Of a DNA stretch of 64,000 nt, positions 28,297 through 38,258 are shown piece by piece. A model generated the notes under the pieces. It saw nothing but the letters and a program-made list of their open reading frames with translations. It searched no databases and had not been told where the DNA came from. Source of the stretch: Thermoleophilaceae bacterium. Its GTDB lineage: Bacteria > Actinomycetota > Thermoleophilia > Solirubrobacterales > Thermoleophilaceae. Both the position numbers and the translations under genes were made by a program. How positions within the stretch are numbered: the stretch's first letter is position 1; each line of letters starts with the position of its first letter. The DNA lies in contig JAUJOQ010000004.1 of the NCBI GenBank assembly GCA_030447725.1, positions 62,001 through 126,000 of the forward strand. Reading direction: 5' to 3'.

Positions 28297-29762
28297 CGCA
28301 CCGCCTCGCCCCGCTCGCCGGCCTCGTGGCGCTGGGCGCTCTCCTACGCTTTGCGACCCTCGACGCAAGGAGCTACTGGCTCGACGAGGTGCTCACGGTC
28401 GACATCCTCGAGGAGGGCTTTGGCGGGACGCTTTCGCGTCTGGGAGAACCGGGTGGGGGAGGACCGGTGTACTTCTTCTTGGCGTGGCCGTGGGCTCAGG
28501 TCTTCGGTACCTCGGAGGTCGCCCTGCGTTCCCTGTCGGCCCTCTTCGGCACGGCGACGGTGCCGGTTGCCTACTGGGCGGTGCGCGAGCTGGCATCCCG
28601 TCGCGCAGGCCTGATCGCGGCTGCCCTGGCGGCCACCGGTCCCCTGCTGGTCTGGCAGTCTCAGGAGGCCCGTCCGTATGCCCTCCTCGTCTTGCTCGGC
28701 GGGGTCTCATTTGCGCTCTTCCTGCGCGCGCGCCGAGCCCCCGAGGGCGGCGCCCCGGCTGCTTGGGCGGTGGCGTCCGCCCTCTTGGTGGCCACGCATT
28801 ACGTGGCGGTCTTCATGGTCGCCGTCGAGGCTCTGCTGCTGGTTCGGCAGCACACCGGGCGGCGCATCCGCGTAGCCGTCCTCGCGGTCGGCGCCGCCGC
28901 CGCGGCCCTCGTCCCGCTGGTCCTCGAAGGCCGTGAGGGGGGCCTCGCCGAGCTACCCGACGAGTCGGGGATCTTCCGCCGTCTGCTGGTGCTGCCCGCC
29001 GAGTTCCTGGCCGGCCCGCAGCCGCCCTTGCAGGTGCTGACCCCAGTGGCGGCCGGGCTCATCGCGCTGGTCGCGGTCCTCTTCCTGATCCGCCGAGCCG
29101 ATCGAGCGGAGCGAGGGGCGGCTGTCCTCGCCGGAGGGATCGCCGCCGCCGCCGTCGTCCTCGCGGCGGCCTTCAGCCTGTCGGGCTCCGATCTCGTGCT
29201 GACGCGCTATCTCAGCGAGGTGTGGATACCCACGGCTGCCGTGGCTGGTGTCGGCTTCGCGACCGCGGGCGCGCGCCGCTGGGGGCCGTTGGCCGCGGGC
29301 GCGTTGTGCGCTCTCTTTGCCGTGGTCGTCGTCTCCTCCGCCTGGGAGCCGAAGTTCGACCGTGAGGATTGGCGGGGGGCCGCACGCGCCGTGGGCTCCG
29401 CGAGCGTGCGGCGCGCGATCGTGGTGACACCGGGGCGCGGCCCGGCCACCTTCGCCTACTACCGTCCGCAGACGAGCGCCATGACACCGTCTGGCGGGTT
29501 GGTCGGCGAGGTCGTGTACGTGGCTTTTCCGCCGTCGTTGCAGGCAATCGGCCGCAAGCCCCAGCCTCCGCCGCCCGAGGCAGTGGTCGCGGCTCCCGCG
29601 GGCTTTCGCCTCGTGGAGCAGGAGCGGCATGAGTTCTTCACCCTCGCGAGGCTTCGCTCCGACCGCCCCCTCAGGGTCACGGTGCAAGGGCTGGCGGCCG
29701 CCGCGTCCGGCTCTGAGCCTGCGTTCTTCCTGGAGCCCGCCGGCGCCGAGGCGCGCCCGTGA
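28293..29762 (+). CDS. GT39/ArnT-like membrane glycosyltransferase
   Basis: A 489-residue protein with about ten membrane helices and a soluble C-terminal part. It has the ArnT/PMT (GT-C) features: a first-loop acidic pair in SYWLDEVLTVDIL, GGGPVYFFLAW, and the family motif QSQEARPYALLVLL. Such enzymes transfer a sugar from a polyprenyl-phosphate donor on the outer face of the membrane. The start is GTG 28293, overlapping the maf stop. Whether it glycosylates proteins or a cell-wall polymer cannot be told from sequence. Confidence 0.82.
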   Translation: MTHRLAPLAGLVALGALLRFATLDARSYWLDEVLTVDILEEGFGGTLSRLGEPGGGGPVYFFLAWPWAQVFGTSEVALRSLSALFGTATVPVAYWAVRELASRRAGLIAAALAATGPLLVWQSQEARPYALLVLLGGVSFALFLRARRAPEGGAPAAWAVASALLVATHYVAVFMVAVEALLLVRQHTGRRIRVAVLAVGAAAAALVPLVLEGREGGLAELPDESGIFRRLLVLPAEFLAGPQPPLQVLTPVAAGLIALVAVLFLIRRADRAERGAAVLAGGIAAAAVVLAAAFSLSGSDLVLTRYLSEVWIPTAAVAGVGFATAGARRWGPLAAGALCALFAVVVVSSAWEPKFDREDWRGAARAVGSASVRRAIVVTPGRGPATFAYYRPQTSAMTPSGGLVGEVVYVAFPPSLQAIGRKPQPPPPEAVVAAPAGFRLVEQERHEFFTLARLRSDRPLRVTVQGLAAAASGSEPAFFLEPAGAEARP

Positions 29763-29931
29763 TGCCACCACCGCTCTTTGCAGGCACTTCGCAGGGCAGA
29801 GATCTTGAAAGGACCCCTGCACGTCCGAGAGCTTGAGCTACACTGGCCCCGGCACCCGATCCGCCCGCCCGAGTCAGCTTCGTCGTCGCGGACCGGCAGG
29901 GAATTCGTGCTCGCACGCACCGTGCAGCGCT

Positions 29932-29937
29932 TATCCT
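29932..29937 (+). promoter_or_regulatory. Probable -10 box of mreB operon
   Basis: TATCCT lies 11 nt before the mreB ATG. A second candidate, TACACT at 29839-29844, would give a leader of about 100 nt. The 186-bp gap before mreB otherwise holds no gene. Confidence 0.35.
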
Positions 29938-29948
29938 CATCACCACCC

Positions 29949-30995
29949 ATGGGCTTCTTCTCTTACCTCACTGGCATGGGCGGCCGCGACATGGCGGTCG
30001 ACCTCGGCACCGCCAACACGCTGGTCTACGTGCGCGGGCGCGGAATCGTCCTGTCCGAGCCGTCGGTGGTGGCCATCGACTCCCGCACCGCAGAGGTGCA
30101 CGCTGTGGGAATCGAGGCCAAGCGGATGCTGGGCCGCACGCCCGGCACGATCCAGGCCATCCGCCCCCTGAAGGACGGCGTGATCGCCGACTTCGACGTG
30201 ACCGAGCAGATGTTGCGTCACTTCATCCAGAAGGTGCACCAGAACCGCTGGGCCCATCCTCGGGTGGTGGTATGCGTGCCGAGCGGCGTGACCGGGGTCG
30301 AGAAGCGCGCGGTGGAGGAGGCCTGCCTCTCCGCAGGGGCGCGCCAGGCCTACCTGATCGAAGAGCCGATGGCGGCCGCGATCGGAGCGGGCCTGCCGGT
30401 GGGCGAGCCCACGGGCAACATGGTGGTCGACATCGGCGGCGGCACGAGCGAGGTCGCGGTGATCTCGCTCGGGGGGATCGTGGTGGCCACGTCGATCCGC
30501 ATCGGCGGGGACGAGCTCGACGACGCGATCATCAACTACGTCAAGCGCGAGTACAAGCTGATGATCGGCCAGCAGACCTCCGAGGAGGTCAAGCTCGAGA
30601 TCGGTTCGGCGTTTCCCCTGCACGAGGAGATGCAGGCCGAGATCCGTGGCCGCGACCTCGTGTCGGGGCTGCCGAAGACGATCGTGCTCACCAGCGAAGA
30701 GGTGCGCCTGGCGCTCGAGGAGCCGCTCCAGGCGATCGTCGACGCCGTCAAGGAGACCCTTGACCGCACGCCTCCGGAGCTGGCCTCGGACATCATGGAC
30801 CGGGGCATCATGCTCGCGGGTGGGGGGGCGCTCCTGCAGGGGCTCGAAGAGCGCCTTCGCGACGAGACCCAGATGCCGGCCCATCTGGCCGAGTCGCCTC
30901 TCACCTGCGTGGCGGTAGGCTCGGGGCGCAGCCTCGAGGAGTTCGAGGCGATCCACCGCGCCAACAAGCATTCCCGAAACAGTCGCCGGCGTTAG
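29949..30995 (+). CDS. mreB: Rod-shape-determining protein MreB
   Basis: A 348-residue actin-like protein. Phosphate 1 motif is [20 protein letters not shown], connect 1 is [17 protein letters not shown], phosphate 2 is [19 protein letters not shown] and the adenosine motif is [18 protein letters not shown]. It polymerises beneath the membrane and guides lateral wall synthesis. The presence of mreBCD-mrdA-rodA predicts rod-shaped cells with lateral growth, unlike polar-growing actinobacteria. ATG 29949 is chosen because the family begins with a short amphipathic segment (MGFFSYLTG). Confidence 0.96.
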   Translation: MGFFSYLTGMGGRDMAVDLGTANTLVYVRGRGIVLSEPSVVAIDSRTAEVHAVGIEAKRMLGRTPGTIQAIRPLKDGVIADFDVTEQMLRHFIQKVHQNRWAHPRVVVCVPSGVTGVEKRAVEEACLSAGARQAYLIEEPMAAAIGAGLPVGEPTGNMVVDIGGGTSEVAVISLGGIVVATSIRIGGDELDDAIINYVKREYKLMIGQQTSEEVKLEIGSAFPLHEEMQAEIRGRDLVSGLPKTIVLTSEEVRLALEEPLQAIVDAVKETLDRTPPELASDIMDRGIMLAGGGALLQGLEERLRDETQMPAHLAESPLTCVAVGSGRSLEEFEAIHRANKHSRNSRRR

Positions 30996-31022
30996 CCGCA
31001 GCGGCGCCGGGAGAGTCTCGAG

Positions 31023-31913
31023 TTGTTCGACAGCAAAGTTGTCCGTCGCAGAAGGGCGGCGCTGGCGATATTCGTCATGCTCTCCATCGTCATGCTGACC
31101 GCCTACTTCGGCGAGTCGGGCGGCGGCGTGTTCCACACCCTGCAGCGCGGCGCCCAGGAGGCGCTCGCGCCGATCGAGACCGGCACGGGCCGCGCGCTCA
31201 AGCCCTTCCGCGACTTCTTCGGCTGGTTCGGTGACACCCTCGACGCCAAGGGCGAGAATGAGGACCTGCGCAAGGAGGTCGAGGAGCTGCGCAAGCAGGT
31301 GGCGCAGTCGTCTACGGCCGAGCAGGATGCGCGGCAGCTGAGCGGGCTCGTCGACCTCGGTCGCTCCGAGGGCTTCCCGGACGGCACCGAGCCCGTGGCG
31401 GGCCGCGTGATCGCCCGCTCGCCAACGGTCTGGTACTCGACGGTCAAGATCGACAAGGGGTCCGGCGACGGCGTGCAGGAAGACCAGCCCGTGATCGCCG
31501 CGGGGGGGCTCGTGGGCAGGGTTACGAGCGTCACCGCAGGCACCGCAGAGGTCACGCTGATCACCGATGCCTCGAGCGCAGTGTCGGCGCAGATCATGCC
31601 CAGCGGAGCGACCGGAATCGTCGAGCCCGAGGTGGGCAAGCCCGAGGATCTGCTGCTGAACTTCGTGCAGCGCGGCCGGCGGATCACCGAGGGCACCACG
31701 GTGGTCACCTCCGGCTTCACCTCCGACCGTGTCGAGTCGCTGTTCCCGCGCGGGGTGCCGATCGGGCGAGTCTCGCGGGTCGATCTCGACGAGGTGGAGC
31801 TCTACCAGCGGGTGCACGTGAAGCCGTTTGCGGACATCCGCGGGATCGACATCGTTCAGGTGCTCACTCAGAAGGGCGAGTCTCGCGAGGCGGCGGAGGT
31901 CGTGACGCCGTGA
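31023..31913 (+). CDS. mreC: Rod-shape-determining protein MreC
   Basis: A 296-residue protein with one N-terminal membrane helix (about 12-30), a periplasm-side coiled coil (ENEDLRKEVEELRKQVAQ near 80) and two beta-barrel domains ending at RGIDIVQVL. It connects the MreB filament to penicillin-binding protein 2. The start is TTG 31023, 27 bp after mreB. The end overlaps mreD by GTGA. Confidence 0.93.
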   Translation: MFDSKVVRRRRAALAIFVMLSIVMLTAYFGESGGGVFHTLQRGAQEALAPIETGTGRALKPFRDFFGWFGDTLDAKGENEDLRKEVEELRKQVAQSSTAEQDARQLSGLVDLGRSEGFPDGTEPVAGRVIARSPTVWYSTVKIDKGSGDGVQEDQPVIAAGGLVGRVTSVTAGTAEVTLITDASSAVSAQIMPSGATGIVEPEVGKPEDLLLNFVQRGRRITEGTTVVTSGFTSDRVESLFPRGVPIGRVSRVDLDEVELYQRVHVKPFADIRGIDIVQVLTQKGESREAAEVVTP

Positions 31914-32488
31914 TCACCACGCCCGGAGCCTTGCTGCGCGCGGGGGGGGTCGTCCTGGCCGCGGTGATCCTGCAGCTCTCGGGCTTCGGGCCGATGAGCT
32001 TCCTCGGCGGGCACCCCGATCTGGTGGCCCTGGCCGTGGCCGCCGTGGCGATCTACGCGGGCAGCGTGAGCGGGGCGGCCACGGGCTTCGCCGCCGGGTT
32101 CGTGCTCGACCTCGCCGTCGGGGCGACGATGGGCGTCTCCTCGCTGGTTCTGACCGCCGTCGGCTATGCGGTAGGCCGCTACCGAGAGGTCCGCGACCCC
32201 GCGCACGGCTTGATGCCGATCCCGGTCGGTGCGGCCGCCACGCTCGGCTTCCTTGTTGCCTTCGCCTCCGTTTCCTTCATGCTCGACGTGGGCGCCTCCG
32301 TCAGTGCGGTCGTGCTCCGCGACATGCTGATGACCACCCTCGTCAACGCGCTACTGGCCATCCCGGTGTTCGCGGTGTGCCGGCGCATTCTGCGTCCCGT
32401 GCTGGTGGTAGATCCCTTCGAGAGCCGCCGCCGCCGGAAGGCGCCGATCGACTCGGGTCCGCTCGGCCTGCGGGGTCTCGAGGTCTAG
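31910..32488 (+). CDS. mreD: Rod-shape-determining protein MreD
   Basis: A 192-residue membrane protein with five to six hydrophobic helices, including GGHPDLVALAVAAVAIYAG and GFVLDLAVGATMGVSSLVLT, the latter resembling the conserved G-D-x4-P/G loop of MreD. It helps assemble the elongation complex. The start is GTG 31910, overlapping mreC; the end is 4 bp before the PBP2 gene. Confidence 0.88.
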   Translation: MITTPGALLRAGGVVLAAVILQLSGFGPMSFLGGHPDLVALAVAAVAIYAGSVSGAATGFAAGFVLDLAVGATMGVSSLVLTAVGYAVGRYREVRDPAHGLMPIPVGAAATLGFLVAFASVSFMLDVGASVSAVVLRDMLMTTLVNALLAIPVFAVCRRILRPVLVVDPFESRRRRKAPIDSGPLGLRGLEV

Positions 32489-32492
32489 CGGC

Positions 32493-34406
32493 GTGTACCT
32501 CGACTCCGACAGGAGCCGCCAGATGACGCCCCAGCTCGCCTGGCGCGTGGCGATGATCGGCGGCGTGGCCCTGATCGCGTTCGGCCTCGTCTTCTTCCGG
32601 CTCTGGTACCTCCAGGTGCTCTCGGGCGACAAGTACAGGGCCGAGGCCAACGCCAACCAGGTGCGCGAGATCAAGGTGCAGGCTCCGCGCGGCGAGATCG
32701 TGGACCGCAAGGGCCGCGTGCTGGTGGGAAACCGAGCGAGCTTTGCCGTGAAGGTCACGCCCGAGAAGCTGCCGGAGGACCTCTCCGAGCGCCGGGACGT
32801 GTACGAGCGGCTTGGAAAGGTCCTGGCCATGAAGCCCGACCGCATCGAGCGCAAGGTCGATCCCCAGCTCGACGCCCTGCCGTATGCACCCGCCACCGTG
32901 AAGCAGGATGTGGACGGAAGGGTGGCCTTCTACCTGATGGAGAATCGAGACGACTTCCCCGGCGTCGAGCCCGAGCAGGTGTTCCTGCGCACATATCCCG
33001 AGGGAGAGCTGGCGGCGCACCTGGTGGGCTACCTCGGGGAGGTGAACGAGGACCAGCTCGCGGACGAGCGCTACAGCGGGGTCGACCTGGGCGACCGGAT
33101 CGGCCAGGCCGGAATCGAGTCGCAGTACGACCGCTTCCTGCGCGGGCGCAACGGCGCCAGCCGCCTGCAGGTGAACGCCGGCGGTGCGCTGGTCAGGCCA
33201 CTGACCGACCGCCGCCCCGAGCAGGGGCGCCAGCTGAGGCTGTCCATCGACCTCGATGTCCAGCGGGTGGGCCAGCAGGCGCTCGGGGACTCCCTCGGCG
33301 CCTTCGCGGTGATGAACGTCCGCAACGGACAGGTGCTCGGGCTGGGCAGCTCGCCGTCGTTCGATCCCAACCAGTTCTCGAAGGCCATCCGCCAGAGCGA
33401 CCTCGACCGCCTGACCGACAAGGACAACGGCGAGCCGCTCAACAACCGCGCGACCCAGGGCGCCTATCCCACCGGCTCCACCTTCAAGCTCATCACCGCG
33501 GTGGCGGCGCTGCAGGGCGGGCTGGTAACGCCCGACGAGGTGGTCTACGACGGCGGCTCGCTGGTCGTGGGCGACGTGACCTTCGAGAACGCGGGTGGCG
33601 TCGTCAACGGCGCCCTGGCGCTGCGCCAGGCGCTGTCGGTCTCCAGCGACGTGTTCTTCTACAAGCTGGGGCAGGAGGCCAACGGCACCACGCTGATACA
33701 GGACTGGGCGAAGAAGCTGGGCCTGGGCCGCCCGACGGGCATCGACTTGCCCAACGACCTGCCGGGCCTCATTCCAACCCCTGAGTACCGCAACGAGGGG
33801 TTTACCGAATACGAGCGCTGCGTGGCCAAGCAGAAGCCGACGCCGGAGGAGATTTCCTTCGGCGAGTGCGGATTCCTCGACCGCCCCTGGAGCGTGGGCG
33901 ACAACGTGAACCTGTCGGTGGGACAGGGCGACCTGGCGGCCAGCCCGATGCAGCTGGCGGTTGCCTACGCGGCGCTCGCCAACGACGGCAAGGTCGTCCA
34001 GCCGCGCCTCGGCCAGCGGATCGAGGACTCCTCGGGGCGCCCGCTTCAGGAGCTCGAGGCCCCCAGGGCCCGCAAGCTGGACATCGACGCGGCGCACCGC
34101 CAGGCGATCCTCGATGGCCTGCGCGCCGCCGCCAGCGAGCCCGGGGGCACCTCGGCCGACGTGTTCGCCGGCTTCCCGATCCCGATCGCCGGCAAGACCG
34201 GCACCGCGGAGAAGGGCGCCGGTCGCGCCGACCAGTCGTGGTACGCGGCGCTGGCTCCCTACCCCGACCCGAAGTACGTGGTGGTCACCACCTTCGAGGC
34301 CGGCGGCTTCGGCGCGGAGACCGCCGCGCCGGCGGCTCGCTCTATCATTGAAGAGCTCTTCGGAGCCAAGGCCGGCGATCCGCCCGCGGGATCGTCCCAG
34401 GACTAG
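32493..34406 (+). CDS. mrdA: Penicillin-binding protein 2 (elongation-specific transpeptidase)
   Basis: A 637-residue class B penicillin-binding protein. A single N-terminal membrane anchor (about 18-40) is followed by the dimerisation domain (APRGEIVDRKGRVLVGN) and the transpeptidase domain with SxxK at TGSTFKLI (Ser near 329), SxN-type SVSSDVFFYKLG, and KTG at GKTGTAEKG (Lys near 568). It crosslinks peptidoglycan during elongation with RodA, encoded 12 bp downstream. A Cys-containing insert (RCVAKQKPTPEEISFGECGF) before the conserved DNVNLSVGQGD could form a disulfide outside the cell. Confidence 0.94.
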   Translation: MYLDSDRSRQMTPQLAWRVAMIGGVALIAFGLVFFRLWYLQVLSGDKYRAEANANQVREIKVQAPRGEIVDRKGRVLVGNRASFAVKVTPEKLPEDLSERRDVYERLGKVLAMKPDRIERKVDPQLDALPYAPATVKQDVDGRVAFYLMENRDDFPGVEPEQVFLRTYPEGELAAHLVGYLGEVNEDQLADERYSGVDLGDRIGQAGIESQYDRFLRGRNGASRLQVNAGGALVRPLTDRRPEQGRQLRLSIDLDVQRVGQQALGDSLGAFAVMNVRNGQVLGLGSSPSFDPNQFSKAIRQSDLDRLTDKDNGEPLNNRATQGAYPTGSTFKLITAVAALQGGLVTPDEVVYDGGSLVVGDVTFENAGGVVNGALALRQALSVSSDVFFYKLGQEANGTTLIQDWAKKLGLGRPTGIDLPNDLPGLIPTPEYRNEGFTEYERCVAKQKPTPEEISFGECGFLDRPWSVGDNVNLSVGQGDLAASPMQLAVAYAALANDGKVVQPRLGQRIEDSSGRPLQELEAPRARKLDIDAAHRQAILDGLRAAASEPGGTSADVFAGFPIPIAGKTGTAEKGAGRADQSWYAALAPYPDPKYVVVTTFEAGGFGAETAAPAARSIIEELFGAKAGDPPAGSSQD

Positions 34407-34418
34407 AGTGGCGCTCTG

Positions 34419-35609
34419 ATGCACGCCTCCCCCTACGGCACCTCCGTCAAGGGTTTCCGCGACGGCGCGGGCCCGCGCTTCGTGCGCATGGATCCGCTGC
34501 TCGTGCTCGCCACCATCGGCCTGCTCGCGTGCAGCATCTACGCGATCGCCTCGGCCACCAAGGGCGACATCGAGGGGTCCCCCAACTTCTTCGTCTACCG
34601 CCAGGCGGCCTACGCCGGAGTGGGGCTGATCTTCATGTTCATCCTCTCCCGCGTCGACTACTCGCGCTTTCGCGAGTGGCAGGCCGGGCTGTACGTCGGC
34701 ATGCTGGCCGCGATCGTGGTCGTGTTCGCCGTCGGTACCGCGGCGCGCGGATCACGCCGCGCTATCGACCTCGGCTTTTTCTCTTTTCAGACCTCCGAGC
34801 TCGGCAAGGTGCTGTTGATCCTGACGCTGTCCGCCTTCGCGGTGGACCGCATGCGGCGGCTCGGAGACCGCGAGACCACCAGCAGACTCGTGTTGCTGGC
34901 CCTCGTGCCGGCGATGCTCGTGATCGCCCAGCCGGACCTCGGCTCGGGCCTCGTGTACATCGCGATCGCCACGGCCACGCTGTTCGTGGCCGGTACGCAC
35001 TGGACTCATTTCGCCGCCCTCGGCGGCCTCGCGGCGGTGGCCATCGTGGTCGTCCTCGTCGCGGCTCCGGCCGCTGGCGTCGAGGTGCTCAAGCCCTACC
35101 AGATGGACCGGCTCACGGCCTTCGTCAACCCGACCGAGAACCCGGCGGAGCAGGGTTATCAGCAGGCTCAGTCGCTCGTCGCGATCGGTGCCGGTGGAAA
35201 GACCGGCCGGGGCGACGCTGCGACTCAGACCAAGCTCGACTTCCTCCCCGAGCACCACACGGACTTCATCTTCTCCGTGGTCGGCGAGGAGTTCGGCTTC
35301 ATGGGGGCGGCACTGGTGCTGTCCCTGTTCGCGCTCCTGATCTGGCGCTGCCTGCGCATACTCACCATGGCCAAGAACCTCTACGGCAGCCTGATCGCCG
35401 GGGGGGTCACTGCCATGCTGATGTTCCAGATCTTCGTAAACGTGGGCATGACAGTTGGAATCATGCCCATCACCGGCGTCACTCTGCCGCTCATGAGCTA
35501 TGGCGGCTCGTCGGTGATAGTCACCCTGATGGCCCTTGGGCTCATGCAGTCCATCCACGCGCAGGCGCGCGAGATGGCGCTCACCAAGGGCCGAGATATA
35601 GCGCTATGA
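34419..35609 (+). CDS. rodA: RodA peptidoglycan glycosyltransferase (SEDS family)
   Basis: A 396-residue SEDS protein with about ten membrane helices. Typical segments are IDLGFFSFQTSELGKVLLIL, IAQPDLGSGLVYI, the loop DFIFSVVGEEFGFMGA and PITGVTLPLMSYGGSS. It polymerises glycan strands with the partner PBP2. The first 25 residues are cytoplasmic and variable. In place of the usual AKRWIDLG it has RGSRRAIDLG, a mild variation. Confidence 0.93.
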   Translation: MHASPYGTSVKGFRDGAGPRFVRMDPLLVLATIGLLACSIYAIASATKGDIEGSPNFFVYRQAAYAGVGLIFMFILSRVDYSRFREWQAGLYVGMLAAIVVVFAVGTAARGSRRAIDLGFFSFQTSELGKVLLILTLSAFAVDRMRRLGDRETTSRLVLLALVPAMLVIAQPDLGSGLVYIAIATATLFVAGTHWTHFAALGGLAAVAIVVVLVAAPAAGVEVLKPYQMDRLTAFVNPTENPAEQGYQQAQSLVAIGAGGKTGRGDAATQTKLDFLPEHHTDFIFSVVGEEFGFMGAALVLSLFALLIWRCLRILTMAKNLYGSLIAGGVTAMLMFQIFVNVGMTVGIMPITGVTLPLMSYGGSSVIVTLMALGLMQSIHAQAREMALTKGRDIAL

Positions 35610-35627
35610 GCGCAATGAGAGGAATTC

Positions 35628-37514
35628 TTGAGAAAGCAAGTACTCGTCACGGCGGACCGTGGCGAAACCCGGGTGGCCATCCTCGAGTCGGAGGGCGACC
35701 CCTCAGCTGACAAGGATGGCCGGAACGGCAACTGGAGGGTCGGCGAGCTCTACATCGAGCGGCGCGGCTCTCGCTCGATAGTCGGCAACGTCTACAAGGG
35801 CAAGGTCGACAACGTGCTGCCGGGCCTCGAGGCGGCCTTCGTGGACATCGGCCTCGAGAAAAACGGCTTCCTGCATACCGACGACATCGTGATGCCCGGG
35901 GTGGAGGTCGCGCGCCGCGGCCGGACCGGCGGCAAGGGCCAGCGCATCACCGAGCTGCTCAAGCCCGGCCAGGAGGTCCTGGTGCAGGCGGTCAAGGACC
36001 CGCTGAAGACAAAGGGCCCGCGCCTGTCGATGCAGCTCTCGATCGCGGGGCGCTATCTCGTGTACGTGCCGCAGGGAGAAGGCGTGGGTGTCTCGCGCCG
36101 GCTCGACGACAAGGAGCGCGACCGGCTGCGCAAGCAGGCGAAGGGACTCGAGCTCGGAGAGGGCGGGGCGATCATCCGCACAGCCGGTCAGGGCGCCAAG
36201 CGCGCCGACTTCGAGCACGAGATCAAGTACCTGCACAAGCTCCATGAGGTGCTCCAGCAGCGCGCGCGAGAGACCAGCGCGCCTGCGATGGTGTTCCAGG
36301 AAGCCGATCTGTCGGTGCGAGTGGTGCGCGACATCTTCTCCCAGCAGTTCGAGCGCGCGATCGTCGACGACCCCCAGCAGCATCACCGGCTCGAGTCCTT
36401 CTTCACCCGCACCGCGCCCGAGCTGCTGCCCCGGCTCGAGCTCTACGAGCACCAGAAGCCGCCGCTGTTCGAGAAGTACGCCATCGAGCGGGCGATCCAG
36501 TCGACGCTGCGGCGGCGGGTGGACCTGCCCTCGGGCGGCTACCTGATCATCGACTACGCCGAGGCGCTCACGGTGATCGACATCAACTCCGGCTCGTTCA
36601 CCGGCCGCGGCAAGGGCGCGCGGCTCGAGGACACGATCACCAAGACCAACCTCGAGGCGGCCGACGAGGTGGTGCGCCAGCTGAGGCTGCGCGACATCGG
36701 CGGGATCATCGTCATCGACTTCATCGACATGAGCAGGTCGCGCAACCGCGACGCCGTGCTCAAGACGCTGCACAAGGCCCTCGACGAGGATCGCACGAAG
36801 ACCTACGTGGTCGAGATCTCGCCGCTCGGGCTCGTGGAGATGACTCGCCAGAACGTGACCGAGGGCGTGCGCGAGATCCTCACCAAGACGTGTCCCACCT
36901 GCAACGGGGAGAGCGTGGTGCTCTCGGAGGAGACGGTGTCCATCGACGTGGAGCGGCGCCTGCGCGAGCTGGCCGCCGAGCGTCCAGCAGCCGAGGCCTT
37001 CCTGATCCGGATCAACCCGCGGGTGGCGACGTTGCTGGCGGGTAGCCCGGGGCGGCCGCTGCTGGAGATCGAGGAGGAGACCGGCAAGCACTTCCACTTC
37101 GAGGGCTCGGAGGCGCTGCCAATCGACCACTTCGCGGTCGCGCTCGAGGGCTCTCGCGAGGAGGTCGAGGAGCGCGCGCTGCCCTTCCGGGAGGGCGAAG
37201 AGGTGCTCGTGGCCATCGAGGAGCCGCACATGTACGCCGAGGACGACGCCGTGGCCAAGCTCGACGGCTACGTGATCTCCGTGGCGGGCGCGGGCCGGCT
37301 GGTGGGCAAGAAGACCCTCGTGCGGATCGAGAAGGTGGGTCGCTCCGCCGCCTCGGCGACGCTGGTCGAGGGCGCCGACGTGATCGATGCCAAGGCCAAC
37401 GGCGACAGCAGCTCGATGCGCGCGGCGGTCGAGGACCCCACCAGGCCGCGCAGGCGCGGTCGCCGAGGCGGCCGCGGACGTCGCAAGGCGGGCGACGCCG
37501 GCTCGGGCGACTGA
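35628..37514 (+). CDS. Ribonuclease E/G family endoribonuclease
   Basis: A 628-residue protein. An S1-like RNA-binding domain (SIVGNVYKGKVDNVLPGLEA) is split by an insert, followed by the RNase E/G catalytic domain with VIDINSGSFTG near 318 and IIVIDFIDM near 364, supplying the two Mg-binding Asp. The zinc-link motif TCPTCNG is near 422. A TRAM-like beta domain is near 520-590 (VLVAIEEPHMYAEDDAVAKL), and the tail is Arg/Gly-rich. The family processes rRNA and degrades mRNA. The start is TTG 35628 with a good Shine-Dalgarno sequence (GAGAGGAATTC). Its place between rodA and rplU is typical. Confidence 0.92.
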   Translation: MRKQVLVTADRGETRVAILESEGDPSADKDGRNGNWRVGELYIERRGSRSIVGNVYKGKVDNVLPGLEAAFVDIGLEKNGFLHTDDIVMPGVEVARRGRTGGKGQRITELLKPGQEVLVQAVKDPLKTKGPRLSMQLSIAGRYLVYVPQGEGVGVSRRLDDKERDRLRKQAKGLELGEGGAIIRTAGQGAKRADFEHEIKYLHKLHEVLQQRARETSAPAMVFQEADLSVRVVRDIFSQQFERAIVDDPQQHHRLESFFTRTAPELLPRLELYEHQKPPLFEKYAIERAIQSTLRRRVDLPSGGYLIIDYAEALTVIDINSGSFTGRGKGARLEDTITKTNLEAADEVVRQLRLRDIGGIIVIDFIDMSRSRNRDAVLKTLHKALDEDRTKTYVVEISPLGLVEMTRQNVTEGVREILTKTCPTCNGESVVLSEETVSIDVERRLRELAAERPAAEAFLIRINPRVATLLAGSPGRPLLEIEEETGKHFHFEGSEALPIDHFAVALEGSREEVEERALPFREGEEVLVAIEEPHMYAEDDAVAKLDGYVISVAGAGRLVGKKTLVRIEKVGRSAASATLVEGADVIDAKANGDSSSMRAAVEDPTRPRRRGRRGGRGRRKAGDAGSGD

Positions 37515-37647
37515 CTGGCGACGGCGATCCGGTCGGCTTCCTCTCGATATACGGGGCCAACCCGACCGGATCAGGGACTTGGAGGCGCTCCAGCTAGAAT
37601 GTCGCGCTTGGCGCCCGGCCCCCGCTGCGGCGCCTTCTCCCTCTGTC

Positions 37648-37968
37648 ATGTACGCAATCGTGAAAGTCGGCGGTAAGCAGTACCGCGTGGAGAAGGGCGA
37701 CTCCCTTCTCGTCGACCGCATGCCCGACGCCGAAGGGGCGAAGGTGGCGCTCGAGCCGCTCATGTTCCGCGGCGACGGCTCCGACGACGCCGTCTTCTCG
37801 GGAGACGAGCTGGCCAAGGTCCGGGTCGAGGCCACGGTGTCGGGGCACGAGCGGGGCAAGAAGATCCATGTGCTCAAGTTCAAGCCCAAGCACGGCTACA
37901 AGCGCCGCATGGGTGCTCGAGCCGACCTCACTCGCCTCGAGATCGGAGACATAAAGAATGGCTCATAA
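37648..37968 (+). CDS. rplU: 50S ribosomal protein L21
   Basis: A 106-residue L21. The N terminus [20 protein letters not shown] and the C-terminal [19 protein letters not shown] are the family hallmarks. The 133 bp upstream contain a TAGAAT box at 37595-37600 that would give a leader of about 40 nt, where L21 operons are often autoregulated. The last 11 bp overlap rpmA. Confidence 0.96.
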   Translation: MYAIVKVGGKQYRVEKGDSLLVDRMPDAEGAKVALEPLMFRGDGSDDAVFSGDELAKVRVEATVSGHERGKKIHVLKFKPKHGYKRRMGARADLTRLEIGDIKNGS

Positions 37969-38215
37969 GAAGGGGCTCGGCTCCAGCCGCAACGGTCGCG
38001 ACTCCAACGCCCAGCGCCTCGGCGTGAAGGTCTTCGCCGGGCAGGCCGTGACCGGCGGCGAGATCATCGTGCGCCAGCGCGGCACGCGCTTCAAGCCTGG
38101 CGACGGCGTCGGCATCGGCAAGGACGACACGATCTTCGCCAAGTCAGCCGGCACCGTGCAGTTCCGCTCCGGGCGCCGCGGCCGCGTGATCTCGGTAGAG
38201 CCGCAGGACCGATAG
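37958..38215 (+). CDS. rpmA: 50S ribosomal protein L27
   Basis: An 85-residue L27: [20 protein letters not shown], then [20 protein letters not shown] and [16 protein letters not shown]. The N terminus reaches the peptidyl-transferase centre. There is no cleavable N-terminal extension of the firmicute type. It overlaps rplU by 11 bp. In most genomes obgE follows directly; here a toxin-antitoxin pair lies between. Confidence 0.96.
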   Translation: MAHKKGLGSSRNGRDSNAQRLGVKVFAGQAVTGGEIIVRQRGTRFKPGDGVGIGKDDTIFAKSAGTVQFRSGRRGRVISVEPQDR

Positions 38216-38237
38216 CCTGCGGCGGTCCCATATTGCC

Positions 38238-38252
38238 ACCATATGGTACGTT
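38238..38252 (+). promoter_or_regulatory. Operator/promoter of the RHH-MazF module
   Basis: The perfect palindrome ACCATATGGT (38238-38247) abuts and overlaps a -10-like TACGTT (38247-38252) that ends 6 nt before the antitoxin GTG at 38259. A repressor bound to the palindrome would block polymerase, matching the usual autoregulation of toxin-antitoxin operons by the antitoxin. Confidence 0.5.
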
Positions 38253-38258
38253 AGCGGG

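Noticed and set aside
32343..34424. Minus-strand open frame of 693 codons opposite mrdA
   Set aside because: Antisense shadow of a clear penicillin-binding protein gene.
35703..37889. Minus-strand open frame of 728 codons opposite the RNase E/G gene and rplU
   Set aside because: Shadow frame crossing two conserved genes; no domain recognised.
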